Part shown: positions 22,974 through 33,839 of the stretch, in pieces
How positions within the stretch are numbered: position 1 is the stretch's first letter
Layout: each line of letters opens with the position of its first letter
DNA from: Argyresthia goedartella
Lineage: Eukaryota; Arthropoda; Insecta; Lepidoptera; Argyresthiidae
DNA length: 64,000 bases
Reading direction: 5' to 3'
Assembly (NCBI GenBank): GCA_949825045.1
Contig: OX463806.1
Span: 46,152,208-46,216,207, forward strand
Notes under the pieces: generated by a model
What the model saw: only the letters and a program-made list of their open reading frames with translations
Database searches by the model: none
What the model was told of the DNA's origin: nothing
Made by a program: the position numbers and the translations under genes

Positions 22974-23038
22974 CCCGCTATTGATAATTTAAAAAGACGG
23001 CTATTTGATAGCCGTCTTTTTAAATTATCAATAGCGGG
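22974..23038. repeat. perfect 31-bp-arm hairpin with 3-nt loop
   Basis: Arms 22974-23004 and 23008-23038 are exact reverse complements around TTG. The inner part is AAAAAGACGGCTAT / ATAGCCGTCTTTTT and the outer part CCCGCTATTGATAATTT. No decay is visible, so it is recent or selected. It lacks the bulges and loop of a typical animal pre-miRNA. Confidence 0.93.
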
Positions 23039-23716
23039 GTTTTTCATTATTTTAAAACACCGCATCATTCTATTATTTTTTGTAATAACGGCTGCCTGTA
23101 TTTAGAATATTATTATAGTAATTACACAATTCATTTAATTTATTAATATATACATAAGTATTAGTTTATTTCGTTATATTGTTTTTTTTTATTTATTTAT
23201 TATTATGGCGTGCTAACGTCTTTGGAGGTTAATTTTGCCAGTGTCAATTGTTTGTGAAAGATCACAATTTGGTCAGGTTCGCTACAGATAACATAGAAAT
23301 TAACGTCTTGTGAGTAATATGTTTCTCAGCACTACCTGGGAGAACGTGAAGGGCTGTCAACAATCAAGCTTTCCCTTTTTAACCTGATTCGCTCGCCTTT
23401 GTACACTATTTTCATGTAACTATTGTGTTTTTTATGATTTTAGCGCACTTAAGAAGAACGATGTATGCATTATGAAGCGCGTCACTTTACAAGTCAACAG
23501 CCTGTATCCACATCCAAGACGGTGTTTTTTTCTTTTCCTCTTGCTTTTGGTACGCACACTTGAGTTTATTACAAATCTGTCACTGACAATTTATGAATCT
23601 CTTACAATTACAAAGAGTGAAGCTCGGGTTGGGTAAATAACCTACCTAGCTAGATACCAGTATGTTTCGCAGCGCGGTCCGTCCGCCCACGCACGCCTAT
23701 TTCGGTGTGAAGTAAA

Positions 23717-23763
23717 ACATTACTGGAATGCCGCGAACTCGGACCGCGGCGTTACAGTAATGT
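23717..23763. repeat. imperfect 19-bp-arm hairpin in a GC-rich patch
   Basis: ACATTACTGGAATGCCGCG pairs with the downstream arm with two non-Watson-Crick positions (one could wobble) around AACTCGGAC. It lies within a GC-rich patch (23660-23810). Confidence 0.65.
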
Positions 23764-23811
23764 CCAGTCCCGCCCGACTCACCGCACTCAGCGCACTCAC
23801 CGAAATGACAA

Positions 23812-24005
23812 GACTTTATGGGGTTCATCTAACTCAGCACAGAACTCGCTGATAATAGTTTTGTAATATTTGTAAAAGGTTCTAAATAGGTATGTGTAAG
23901 CTTTTTTGCGCAGTTCTTCTCCCACAGTGGTCCAATGTAGAGAAGGGGCAAAAAAAGGCTTTCTAAGTATATGTAATAAAATAATCTACAGTAACAAAGA
24001 AATGC
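23812..24005 (+). mobile_element. LINE L1a 3' tail
   Basis: TTATGGGGTTCATCTAACTC, CTCCCACAGTGGTCCAATGT, AAGTATATGTAA and CTACAGTAACAAAG, collinear with the other L1a tails. Confidence 0.75.
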
Positions 24006-24226
24006 AGTTTTTATTATCATTATTTCACGGTGTCTGCAATTCTTATGGCCGAATGCACAATCTGGTGCTCAAAAGAAGTGCCACTTAAGACGCTGTTATT
24101 TACAGAACGAGACAGCATGACCTAATAAGGGGTTCTCTCAATTCGACAGACTGTCATGACAGACTGTCATGCCAAAAATAGAGTACATCCAAAAGTATTA
24201 TCAAGCCCAAAATATAAATATGAGAG

Positions 24227-24335
24227 TCCGTGGTCTAGTGGATTCATGCTCGCCTGTCACACAGGAGATGCGGCGACCGTGTGGGTGACATGATGCAGCA
24301 GCCCATGCCCGCCGCTATGGAGAAGTGAAATATAT
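24227..24335 (+). mobile_element. SINE family C head (diverged)
   Basis: GTCCGTGGTCTAGTGGATTCA is a box-A-bearing tRNA-like head as at 12619; the box-B region is decayed. Confidence 0.6.
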
Positions 24336-24339
24336 AATT

Positions 24340-25320
24340 TTCAACACACTTGCTCGTAAAGTGACTCTTTATGGAAATTTAGGTTCATAATTGAATAAGC
24401 TCAATTATGAACGCACCAGTGATTTTTACTTTATTACCGCACAAGTGCTTTTTTTACTTTACTTTTTTTTCAATCTCCGCTAAGAGTTTTTATGCCTACA
24501 AATGAATAAATAATCAATTTTATATGAACTAGGTATAATAATAAATCTGTCAACAATTTTTGTCGTGATTTGTTTAGGTTATTTTGTTTTCACTACATAC
24601 TAACCTTTATTTGCGTACTCAAAACCTAAATGTATTCAGTGCTCCATTAATATTTGTCTTCGTTGTCGTTGTGTGGCGGTCATCAATAAAAGTCTGTATT
24701 TTTCCGCAAGTTTGATGAAAAACGTCGTACGAAACTCTTGTGCATTGATGACACACACTCGGCTCCCTTACCGCCTCGTCAGCAATAACCAACTTACACT
24801 TACACGCATATCATATAACATACTATTACTCGTATGATATGAACATTTTCTCACCATTAAAACTTCAGTAAATAATTTAAGTATGAATTACCTAAACCAT
24901 GTTCAATCACGAACGCTCCTCGCTATTATAAAACTTAGGAGTTAACTGAAAATCCGACAGCAATGCATTCTGTCTTTAAGTGTCTCTCAAATCAATTTCA
25001 TAGTAAAAGTTGTTTAGACAGCATTATTTCCCTAACAATCCCTTAAAATAACAATACACCTTTCTTCGTGACGCAGCCAGTTTAAAGCATACAGCGTATT
25101 TCGTTTGCGTCGAGTTAGTAATTTTAATTTACCGGGCTATTTTAATTTATGTGCTATCTTAACTCAGAAACTATATCTGTGTGTGTCTGTATGTGTTTTT
25201 GCATGATTGAGTAACAAACATCGCAACGCCAACATTAACATTTATAATTATTAGTGGGATTTTATTTGTGGCGAATACATCTAAATAATATCAAGTTACC
25301 AACATAACCTCAGGTTAATA
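24340..25320. other. AT-rich non-coding, nothing recognised
   Basis: Contains CTCAATTATGAACGCA and complementary neighbours around 24385-24420 that echo 51385-51415 (AATAAGCTCAATTATGAACC), a further unclassified dispersed repeat. Confidence 0.4.
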
Positions 25321-25460
25321 GCAGGTGAGCCCTCTTGACACAGTAGGAAGCTCGTTAGCGCGCTTCTAACCGCCCGCACGCGCAGCGAAGTGGTAAATAT
25401 AGCGCGCAGAGCCGTTGGGCAACTCGCGCGCATGGCCTTGCAAGAACTGACTGTTTGTGC
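25321..25460. other. CpG-rich patch
   Basis: GC-rich with many CG dinucleotides (GCGCGCTTC, CGCACGCGCAGCG) in AT-rich surroundings. No start, exon or promoter motif could be tied to it. Confidence 0.3.
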
Positions 25461-25623
25461 TATACCTATAGAGCTGTGGGATCCTTTTGTGATGTCTTGG
25501 CTAGATCCAATGCCCTATCACAAGATAAAAACCATTGTTAAAATGTGTTCTTGATATTAGAGTATCGTAGTTCGTTGAGTGATACTCCTTATTGTATTAG
25601 GGGGAATATTGAAACGAGACAAT

Positions 25624-26040
25624 AAAAACCGGTCAAGTGCGAGTCTAAATCGCGCACGAAGGGTTCCGTACCACCGTTCAATGGAAGCGATGGTGTGGAG
25701 TGAATAGTTTGGATTTTACACAGCAAAATATTGTTTACAAAGTTATTGGTGCGGTTACTTTCACACTCCATGTACGTAACCAGGTGCATCCATAAGTTTG
25801 TATGTGGTATTGAAAGAATTGTTGTATGGGAGCCCCCTTAAATATTTCTTTTATCCTGTTTTTTTGTATTTGTTGTTATAGCGGCAACAGAAATACATAA
25901 TCTGTGAAAATTTCAACTCTCTAGCTAGCTAGGTTCTTGAGATACAGCCTGGTGACAGACGGACGGACGGACGGACGGACGGACAGCGAAGTCTTAGTAA
26001 TAGGGTCCCGCTTGGAACCCTTCGGGTACGGAACCCTAAA
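25624..26040 (+). mobile_element. MITE family B, complete copy
   Basis: Same structure as 6970-7372 with almost no differences over the first 170 bp. It differs at the 3' part by an expanded GGAC microsatellite (about five GGAC units near 25960-25984), followed by CAGCGAAGTCTTAGTAATAG and ending TACGGAACCCTAAAAA. Confidence 0.88.
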
Positions 26041-26194
26041 AAACTATAAGGCGAATGACCACGAACAGCGGAATTACCTGACAGGAGCGAAACAATTAAT
26101 GAAATGCGCGACAAAAATACTGAATTGCTCGACAACATTACTAATGGCTAAATAAAGACTGTCTGGGCGTCCGGGAAGTGGTGGTGGGATAAAG

Positions 26195-26260
26195 ACGGTG
26201 AGTGAAGCGAAGCACCCTTTATCCTTCGTGTTAGGTTGGACATGTAAGAACAAAATAATC
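26195..26260 (+). mobile_element. MITE family A core fragment
   Basis: GTGAGTGAAGCGAAGCACCC, TTTATCCTTCGTGTTAGGTT and GGACATGTAAGAACA match the core of 35089-35308. Confidence 0.65.
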
Positions 26261-26654
26261 CAACGCTCGTTTTGTAACTTAAGTTATTGGAATAAATGTT
26301 TTCAATTTGCTGTTTTCAAATTTCTGGTCGCGCATTTCAGTATTTTTTTCAGACAAAAACAGTCTTATCTATTCACGCTGAGTATGTCGCGCAATTATCA
26401 GGAAATTTTGGCGGCCAAAATCAGTATTTTCGCCAATCGAAAACTGCTTTTACGGTCATGCGTTTCAATACCAACATTTTATTAGTAAGCCATATAAAAG
26501 ATCGAACGCAAGTTAGAACTATTTAAAAGTTATTTTTTAGAAGTTAATCCGAGAATAGTGATTGGCTTATTCCAGATTCTTGATCCAGATCCAGTTTCTG
26601 AGTTGGATACACGATAGACTACGTAAAAGGGTAGCCCGTAGAACCGTACGAGAT

Positions 26655-26945
26655 ATTCACAGATAACCCTTTTGCACTGTATGGGGTTAATCTAGTTCAA
26701 CACAGACCTCGCTGTTAATAATTTTGTAATTATTTATTATTGCCTGCTTATTAAATAAAAAATAAAACATAATTATATTACTTAAGCACAACCTATTTTT
26801 AAAAGAGATCTAAAAATCAATCTGTGGGAGTTTCTACTCCCTACTTCTCCCACAGTGGTCCAATGTAGAGAAGAGGCAAAAAATGACGTTTGCTAAGTAT
26901 ATGTAAATATCTACAGTAATAAAGTACTTTGACTATGACTTTGCA
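26655..26945 (+). mobile_element. LINE L1a 3' untranslated region, complete
   Basis: Starts at CTGTATGGGGTTAATCTAG, runs through AAAAGAGATCTAAAAATCAA and CTTCTCCCACAGTGGTCCAA, and ends at AATAAAGTACTTTGACTATG. The end of the coding frame lies just upstream. Confidence 0.82.
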
Positions 26946-27239
26946 CAATCTGTAAGATATCTCCACTTACAGCTTCATTGTGTGAAGATGTGACAGAGCT
27001 TGGAGGTCCGCCTTGTCGAAAAAGTTTCGATCCTCAAATAGAACATCATGTAAAATGTTGCCAAGACGAGACCATATAGCTCTCTGTCAACTGTCACTGT
27101 CACTAGACGCCCTAACAACTCTACAAGCCATAACTTCACAAACTCTCCACCTTATACGAAATATGTGGCTTCACCGTTTCGCTACCGACACATGGGCGTA
27201 AGGTGAAAATATAATTCACTGTTTATTATTATTCTGCTA
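26946..27239. other. non-coding, nothing recognised
   Basis: A 62-codon plus-strand frame has no recognisable features. Confidence 0.4.
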
Positions 27240-27460
27240 TACAATAGTTTTGTAGTAATGAGTATAGTTCATAAAGCTACGAATAAACAAATCTATTTAA
27301 TTTTTACAACATTATTTTATTTTTATTTTACTATAACCTATTCTTTCATATTCCAATCATTCGATTAGTTCTTGTAGTAACGAGATTTGTTTATAGAATC
27401 CGTTCTTGTAGTAACGAATGTGGTTACTGTAGGTACGAATAAACAAATCTATTTCGTTTG
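27240..27460. repeat. interspersed direct repeats, about 150 bp apart
   Basis: TACGAATAAACAAATCTATTT occurs at about 27277 and 27431. Between them are two TTCTTGTAGTAACGA units about 40 bp apart, with a related TTTTGTAGTAATGAG near 27249. A locally duplicated, diverged sequence of unknown origin. Confidence 0.7.
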
Positions 27461-28044
27461 TACAAACTAAAAGAAGACAAATTACAAGTGCTATATTAGC
27501 ATTTTCGGATCGTGGCGGTCCTACACTACATAAAGCGAGTACTAATACCTATTCGTAGTATTATTACTAGTTTTAAGATACATATTAGGTGCTATGATAG
27601 GTAACATAACATGCTTAAGTATATGTATCATATATGGTTTATATCTGTGCGTACTATCTATTGTATTTTATATAGTATATTTTATTTAATGTATTAAACT
27701 CAAACTCAAATATTTTAATGTAAGTAGGCAAGATAATGCACTTTTGCTAGTCAGACACTTGTGCATGGAGAAAAATAAATGATAAATATGATCAACTAAA
27801 CTAATGAGTATGGTTTGAGTTTGAAAAAGAAAATTTCCCTTTTCAAGTACAGGAAAAGGAAACTCCATTAACTCTACCAGTGCTTCGGAAATGCCCCCCT
27901 CAGAGAAAGAAACAAGATCAAGACAAGATCAAGAAACTCAACGGGGAAGTATTTTTTTTAATTTTCGACGTTTTTAATGCCACAATGTACATTATAAAAA
28001 TAATCTAATCTAATGACAATATTATAAAATCGCTATAAGTTTAT
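27461..28044. other. AT-rich non-coding, nothing recognised
   Basis: A 60-codon minus-strand frame at 27686-27868 lacks support. Confidence 0.4.
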
Positions 28045-28095
28045 CAACTATCTATTAGTTTATCAACTAACAGTTTTGACAATCTTACGGTGACA
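28045..28095 (+). mobile_element. MITE family D, right end
   Basis: GTTTATCAACTAACAGTTTT, GACAATCTTACGGTGACA equals the right terminus of 51467-51859 with one or two changes. A matching left end was not found. Confidence 0.6.
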
Positions 28096-28217
28096 TATCT
28101 AACTCAAAATTTTCATAAAAACATAAGCATTACTTAAATAAAGATTAAATTAAAATTTTATAACAATGAAAATGAGATCAAATAAATGTATTACTCTTAT
28201 TGGCGGATTACTTTTAT

Positions 28218-28260
28218 TGTTTTTTAAATGGCGGACTTATCGTCCGCCATTTAAAAAACA
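28218..28260. repeat. perfect hairpin, 19-bp arms, 5-nt loop
   Basis: Arms 28218-28236 and 28242-28260 (inner part AAATGGCGGAC / GTCCGCCATTT) around TTATC, directly before the broken MITE-B copy. GGCGGATTA at 28202 partly repeats the arm. Confidence 0.92.
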
Positions 28261-28262
28261 AA

Positions 28263-28870
28263 CAAAATTACAAAGTCATTGGTGCGGCTACTTTCATACT
28301 CCTTGTTTCGTACTGCAGGAAGGCAAGTGGAGATCCGGGGGCCAACTCCTCAGATCTGATGATGTTCAGAAGAGACACATCAAGGGACGCAACATTGAGC
28401 CCTCCTCGTAGGAGCGTCTGGCAGGGAGTGGTCCAACTGAAGGCTTTTTTTTTGTTGGAGGGGAAAAAAATGGAATTACCCATGCCCAGGAATCAGACCT
28501 CCCTGCTATGTCCGGGTCCCCACATATTGAGCGGGCATCAGCTCGTGTGGTATACGGACTGAAAACAACCCTTTGTGTTGACAGTTGTCCTACTAAGACT
28601 TTACTGTGAGCCATGGCACTAACTGAAGGCTAGACCACCAGCAGCCATAGTATACAACTAGGTGGATGGGGTGCTAACCTGCATTCTGCGTGGGCGCACG
28701 TTTTCTGCCAAGATTGGCTATAATAGTCATATGAGGGCACACGATCGACGCCTCACAAACCAACCAGGGAACGTTTAAAGAAGTCGCCGTGGCCGAATAC
28801 GGCTTGGAAGACATCATCATCACGTAACCAGGTGCATTTATAAGTTTGTATATGGTATTGAAAGAAAATG
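28263..28870 (+). mobile_element. MITE family B fragment split by a LINE insertion
   Basis: 28263-28304 (ACAAAGTCATTGGTGCGGCT) and 28824-28865 (ACGTAACCAGGTGCATTTAT) are adjacent segments of MITE-B. Between them, 28307-28823 is the 3' part of a LINE on the plus strand. It encodes a zinc-finger-like GRTFSAKIGYNSHMRAHDRR near the end and finishes with a CATCATCATC tail. The split is at one point of the MITE, showing the LINE is younger. Confidence 0.75.
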
Positions 28871-28921
28871 CAGTCAGGTTATTTCATTTATTATAATTTC
28901 AGTTGTTCCTCCGATAAACTA

Positions 28922-29007
28922 AGGGGTCAGGGGTGTGATGGGGGTAGTGGAGGGGGAAAAGATGGGGTTGTGGGTGGGGGATGGGTGTTTGGTGAAGAGG
29001 GGTGGGA
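28922..29007 (+). other. G-rich tract with G-quadruplex potential
   Basis: Ten or more G-runs in under 90 bp. The first four (GGGG, GGGG, GGGGG, GGGGG) are separated by 3, 6 and 7 nt and meet the G3+N1-7 rule. Confidence 0.75.
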
Positions 29008-29009
29008 AT

Positions 29010-29804
29010 GGATATTATGCAATTTCTCTCCAACATAGGAAGGTTGCTTTCAAAATTCTGAAAACTGTCGATTTTTTAATGGTTATAAGGGCTCGCGATG
29101 TCTACTGTTCTCACAGAACCACTAGTACCTATATAATGTTATATGTGTATGTGTGTGTGGCTCTGGTCTAGTATGTTTGAGGATATTTTCTTACAAACCT
29201 AATCATTTCTAAGCTTAAATAGCTGGGAGGATTAGACAGTATGTATTTTTTTGGAAATGCGGTTTGCAGCTGTCTTTATTTTTATGTTAGCTATAGCCCT
29301 GAGTATTTTTTTCTGCAGTCATAAAGAAAATGAATATGAATATCATAAATAAATTAGATTAAATTACCTCGATCAACTGAACTTTCGGTTGGAGCCTTAT
29401 TCCCCGTCGGTTGCGCCATCTCAGTTTTGCGGCTGGAACTACACACTTGCCTTCGACCTTACCATAAGCATTTAACTTCGTTTTAATGAAGAATATACAG
29501 ATGGCGCTACATGAAATTTCTAGCAATGCAATGAAATTAAAGTGGAGTTGAAATCAACTGTGACAATGTAGCGTCACACATTTTATCCTACGAGTTGGCA
29601 CTGCAGTGGCACAGTGACGTGTAGTGGAAGTATTTATTATAGAAGGTTCATGTTTTGTCAGACCCATTTACAATGTAATGATGTAAAGTATGTACTTAGA
29701 TAGGACAGAATATTTGACGGAACAACTCTCACTGTAAAATCAATTTGATCACCAGTCAGAACCGATTACCGAATAACTACCACCTACCTAGACAGACATA
29801 TCTA
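29010..29804. other. non-coding flank of the Tc1-like element
   Basis: No family or exon recognised. Simple TGTGTATGTGTGTG near 29140. Confidence 0.4.
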
Positions 29805-29806
29805 TA

Positions 29807-31371
29807 CTACTCAAAAGAAAATAGGGGCCACTAAGTATTTTGATTGCTACGTGAAAAATATAGTAAACAGTAATGTATATTTATTAGAATAACATGTAAC
29901 AAGGCTTTTGTTTTAACTTATGCTAATAACCATTTAATTGTGTAGTCAATTGTTTCACTTATTTCAATTAACATGAAATTAGTTCATTGTCAACAGCAAA
30001 AACTAAACAGAAACTCTTTGTAAAACAAAACAAAAACTGACACAAGCTGTTTTTTAATGGTTTAGTAACGGGTGTGTCCTCCTCTCCTGTTTTCACACTC
30101 CTGGAGCCTTGAATGCATACTCTCGATTAAGTTTCTGATCTTTTCATCAGGTATCTCTTCCCACGCACGTTTCAGAGCATCCATAAGCTGTTGCTGGTTG
30201 TGAACCTCTTGCTCATGCTCCCTAACCCTTCGTTTTAATTGGTCCCACATATGCTCTATTGGATTTAAATCCGGACTATACGCTGGCCATGGTAGGACAC
30301 GAATATGGGAGTCATCCAGTACAGTTTGAGTGGCCCGAGCTGTGTGTGGGCGGGCATTGTCATGCATTAACCAGAACCCTGGCCCCACTCTCTGTGAGAA
30401 TGGAATCACATGAGGCCTGATGACTTCATCGATGTACCGTTGTGCAGTTACTGTGCCTTGATTTAAGAAAACCAGCTCAGTTTTGCCTTGTAAGCTAATC
30501 CCAGCCCAAACCATCACACTAGGACCTCCAAAGCGGTCAATTTCCTTGATGCAGACGTCGGAAAATCTCTCACCCTGTCGTCTCCATACTCTAATCCGCC
30601 GATCATCACTGCAAAGCTTCACTTTAGACTCATCTGTGAAGAGCACCATACCTCATTGATTCATGCTCCAATTTGAATGTTCGCGGCAAAAACTTAAACG
30701 ATTTCCACGTTGAACCCTAGATAAAGGAATTCGTACTACTCGGCTTCTGGACCTTTGCTGGTCTTCATGCAGTCGATTACGTATCGTTTGGTCACTAACA
30801 CGAGTCCCCGTTGTCAACCGTAGGCGATTTTGTAACTTACGTGCCGTCACAGAGCGCTCCCGACGGGCACTCAATCGGATGTAGCGATCCTCTTGTGCCG
30901 TAATCGCTCGCACCCTCCCGACCCAGGCCTTCTTGCAACACTGCCAGTCTCTTGGAACCGATCCCACACATTGTGGATGGCTCGGCGAGAGAAACCCAAC
31001 GACAAAGCTACAGACCGCTGTGAATGACCTTCAGCAATCAATGTAACGGCTCTGGTGGCAGTAATGGTATCCATATGCCTTCGTTGACGTGGCATTATTA
31101 ACAAAAGATGTTAAAAGAAGCAAAAGATGGACAGAAATAGTTTTTTAACAGATTAAAATTGTGATTCCATCTGAAAGGAATTTGACCTGAAACTCGTTTT
31201 TTTTATTTGCTTCAATTTCTGGCCAGCTGTAAGACTTAAACACCAGCATTAAAGAGGTTGGATACTGAAGGAAGCCGTACATCATTAATTAGTCACTTAT
31301 TAATTAGTTTACATCTAAAAATTTACTCAAAAATAGAAATATGTAAGTGGCCCTTATTTTCTTTTGAGTAG
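29807..31371 (-). mobile_element. Tc1-like transposon, 1565 bp
   Basis: Terminal inverted repeats of about 28 bp start CTACTCAAAAGAAAATA at both ends, with one internal mismatch (G/A at the 18th base). The TA duplicated by Tc1/mariner transposition is at 29805-29806 and 31372-31373. The transposase gene fills the interior on the minus strand. Length and structure are typical of the family. Confidence 0.93.
30062..31095 (-). pseudogene. Tc1-like transposase (DD34E), one frameshift and one stop
   Basis: A cut-and-paste transposase. From the start MPRQRRHMDT at 31095: an N-terminal helix-turn-helix half (SQRSVALSLGFSRRAIHNVW), then a second DNA-binding half (TARKLQNRLRLTTGTRVSDQ), then the catalytic domain (30062-30649). 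The acidic residues visible are the D of LFTDES, the D of MHDNARPHTA and the E of SPDLNPIEHMWD. The last D and E are separated by 34 residues, as in Tc1. Damage: a one-base loss near 30913-30919 shifts the frame between the two DNA-binding halves, and a TGA at 30653-30655 interrupts just before the catalytic domain. The rest is well preserved, so the copy died recently. No active product is expected. Confidence 0.93.
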
Positions 31372-31465
31372 TATATTAAGACAGTTTGTTTCTGAAGGTT
31401 AACTACGAAAAATAAATTAACCCTTAAACTCGAGCGAAGCCCGTCGTGCCCATGACATCTAAATA

Positions 31466-31600
31466 AAAAAATGTAGCCCATTAAAGTCCCCACCGAGGCG
31501 CACAGACCTTTACCCGATAACGCGTAAGATTGAGCCATATTCCATCACGCTGGCTCAGTGCGGGTTTCTGGAGGGGTGGTGGGCTAGTGACCACCCCGAC
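31466..31600 (-). mobile_element. SINE family D tail
   Basis: TGTAGCCCATTAAAGTCCCC and CATCACGCTGGCTCAGTGCG are the reverse of 36380-36560. Confidence 0.7.
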
Positions 31601-31839
31601 TGTCAGAAGTAAAGTTTTCAAGCTGCTCTACTAACATAACGTCACACTCACATCTAACGCACCATTTTCTGAACATTTACCCAAGAGGTAGGTACCCAGG
31701 AAGCTTCACCAAGCAGCCACTGCAAACCTTCCACGGGTCCACCCACCATTCGCATGGAAACCTTCATAAAAAATGCCATTAATTTCTCCATCTCTTCCCT
31801 AATTCTCAGCTTCTCGCTATCTGCAATGAATGACAGCAG

Positions 31840-31905
31840 CCCCCTCCCCCCCCTCCCCCCCCCCCTCCTCTGCCTCCCTTGTCTCACCCCCTGCGTCGCC
31901 CGGAG
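31840..31905 (-). other. C-rich tract (G-quadruplex potential on the minus strand)
   Basis: Runs of five to twelve C, separated by single T, at about 31841-31870, with further CCC runs to 31905. Confidence 0.7.
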
Positions 31906-33010
31906 GCTCTACCTGTCCGCCCCGGAATGCAATATCCCGAAAGTATGCACACAAATGATGCGCGTTGGCAAAGAATCGGGAGAAGTTTGGTGCCTAGTTG
32001 GCGGTTGTCTCTGAGAGACAGATCTGAAAGAGGTTTATTTTTCTGTTAGTTGTCCACAGATAAATCAAAATTATGTATTGAACAGAAAAGTACACAATAT
32101 GTTTCAGTTACGTTACAAAAAACATGAACAAGCTTAATGACTTCCAGCAAAGCAAGCCAGTCCCCTTATATCTAATATGCAGTTATCTATGTTTCATATA
32201 GAAATATAAAATGTGAATTTTCCACAATTATAGATACTGACTGAACCAGGGATATCAAAGATTCACAACTAACTGTATGTTTGTTTTGACGCCTTGACAA
32301 TCCATGGCGGCGGCATAATACACGGCTGCCAGCAAAGGATTACAGCAGTGTAGTACGTTGCTTCCAACCAATTTTCGTATAACCTTTAAACGCCCTCGGC
32401 AGGGAGGCATACGCTACCAGCAAGCTGACAGTTGGAACCGTTGGAAGTAGTGTAGTCGCTGCTGCCACGCGAACAACAGCCGCGCTTCTGCAGGCGGCGA
32501 AAGCAGTTGCACGCGTGACTCTATGTCTCCACAGAAGCCCTAATGTGCTACGTAAAAAAACATACTATATTATACTTCTCGAGTTATACATAGACTTGCC
32601 CAGCCTTTGGGACTTATCATCTGATTGAATCATACATATACTCTACACAGAAAAATATGCATGATATATTTTATTTATGCGATGCGCCCATACCGTCGTG
32701 GGATATTTTATGACGCCATTTTATATTACGAGTATACATGCAATGATGTTGCTGTAGTGGATGGATGGTACACGAGCGTAGATACGTCCTCTCCGTGCAC
32801 CATTCGTTCAAATGTACAAACATTGTTTGCTGGAAGCTTGCTAGAAGCCGTGTATTAGACCCTTTACACTAACAAAATAAAATATACTCTCGCCCGTGTC
32901 ATTTCTTTCTTCCAACTCGCCACTTCTACCACACCTCCTCTATGCCCACAGCTTGCCTGCGCCCGCGCAGCGGCATTCACACTACGACCCCCGCGTGGGA
33001 CGAGCGTGCG
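31906..33010. other. non-coding, with GC-rich patches at 32280-32540 and 32940-33010
   Basis: No repeat family recognised. The two GC-rich patches rise toward the candidate first exon at 33093 and may be its promoter region. Confidence 0.4.
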
Positions 33011-33018
33011 TGACGTCA
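33011..33018. promoter_or_regulatory. CRE palindrome TGACGTCA
   Basis: A perfect cAMP-response-element palindrome in a GC-rich, CpG-containing stretch 75 bp upstream of the candidate ATG at 33093. Functional only if a promoter is here. A second TGACGTCA lies at 41560-41567 without such context. Confidence 0.4.
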
Positions 33019-33092
33019 CACTTCACTAGTGAAATAGCAGTGATATGATACTTCAAAGACTTCAACCTGACCTGTAAAGCTATGTACTAGCA

Positions 33093-33159
33093 ATGTGGTG
33101 TTGCTGGATTATTGTTTTTTCGTGCCTGGTGTTGGCAAAGGCGGAGATTCACGAAAGAG
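33093..33159 (+). CDS. candidate first coding exon of a secreted or membrane protein
   Basis: ATG at 33093 opens 22 codons plus one base, then a consensus donor (AAAGAG|GTGAGT). The peptide MWCCWIIVFSCLVLAKAEIH is a textbook signal peptide: a hydrophobic core of about 13 residues and an A-K-A signal peptidase site before E18. An A of ATG preceded by G at -3, a GC-rich upstream patch and the CRE palindrome support a promoter close by. The next exon would have to begin in phase 1; I could not identify one, and the intron may run through the repeat-rich DNA to the right. The gene is not identified. A short open frame with these properties could arise by chance. Confidence 0.45.
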
Positions 33160-33835
33160 GTGAGTTATATTGAAGCCTCCTTGCTTTGTAGGTTGTGTTG
33201 GAAAGGCTTCGCTCTGATCTCTAGTCAGTTTTTGTGTGCACTTGAATGCAGTGGAGTCGCGGGGTTCGTTTGTGCTGGTGACTTCTGTATGGGTACGAAT
33301 AGTTAGTAGAAATGACACTTTTTTATTATTATTATTCACATTCACATTTGGATGTAACCGCTTCGTTTCCGCGTCTACTAGGTGAGGCCTGAAAACCAGT
33401 GCTGCTTTTAATGAGCAATAAACACTTTATTTAACAAATTATATTGAATATTATACGTAGTTGCTTGCAGACTCCACACTAGATACAAAATACAGATTTA
33501 AATTTTAAAGGAAATATAATGAACCGTAGAAATTAGGATTGTTGTTGTAGGTAGTGCTAAGTAACATACAATATTAGGTAACTTACCATTTACTATTTAT
33601 ATTGTTATGGCAATATTAAATCCACGGGATATCACAGGGTATTTATCTGCCATACGTACATTTGAATTAATTAAGGCTTAACTACTTTTACGTTATCATT
33701 TTCTCAATTTGTTCCTCACTTTTAACCTTCGTACCTGGTAGAACCTCGACGCTTTTGCTTTCCAATCTAAATCATCCAACCCAGTGTCGTAGATACCTAT
33801 TTGTGTTTCTTACGGTTTTTTCTGCGGAGTTCACA
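33160..33835. other. non-coding; intron if the exon at 33093 is real
   Basis: Nothing recognisable. Confidence 0.4.
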
Positions 33836-33839
33836 TTAA

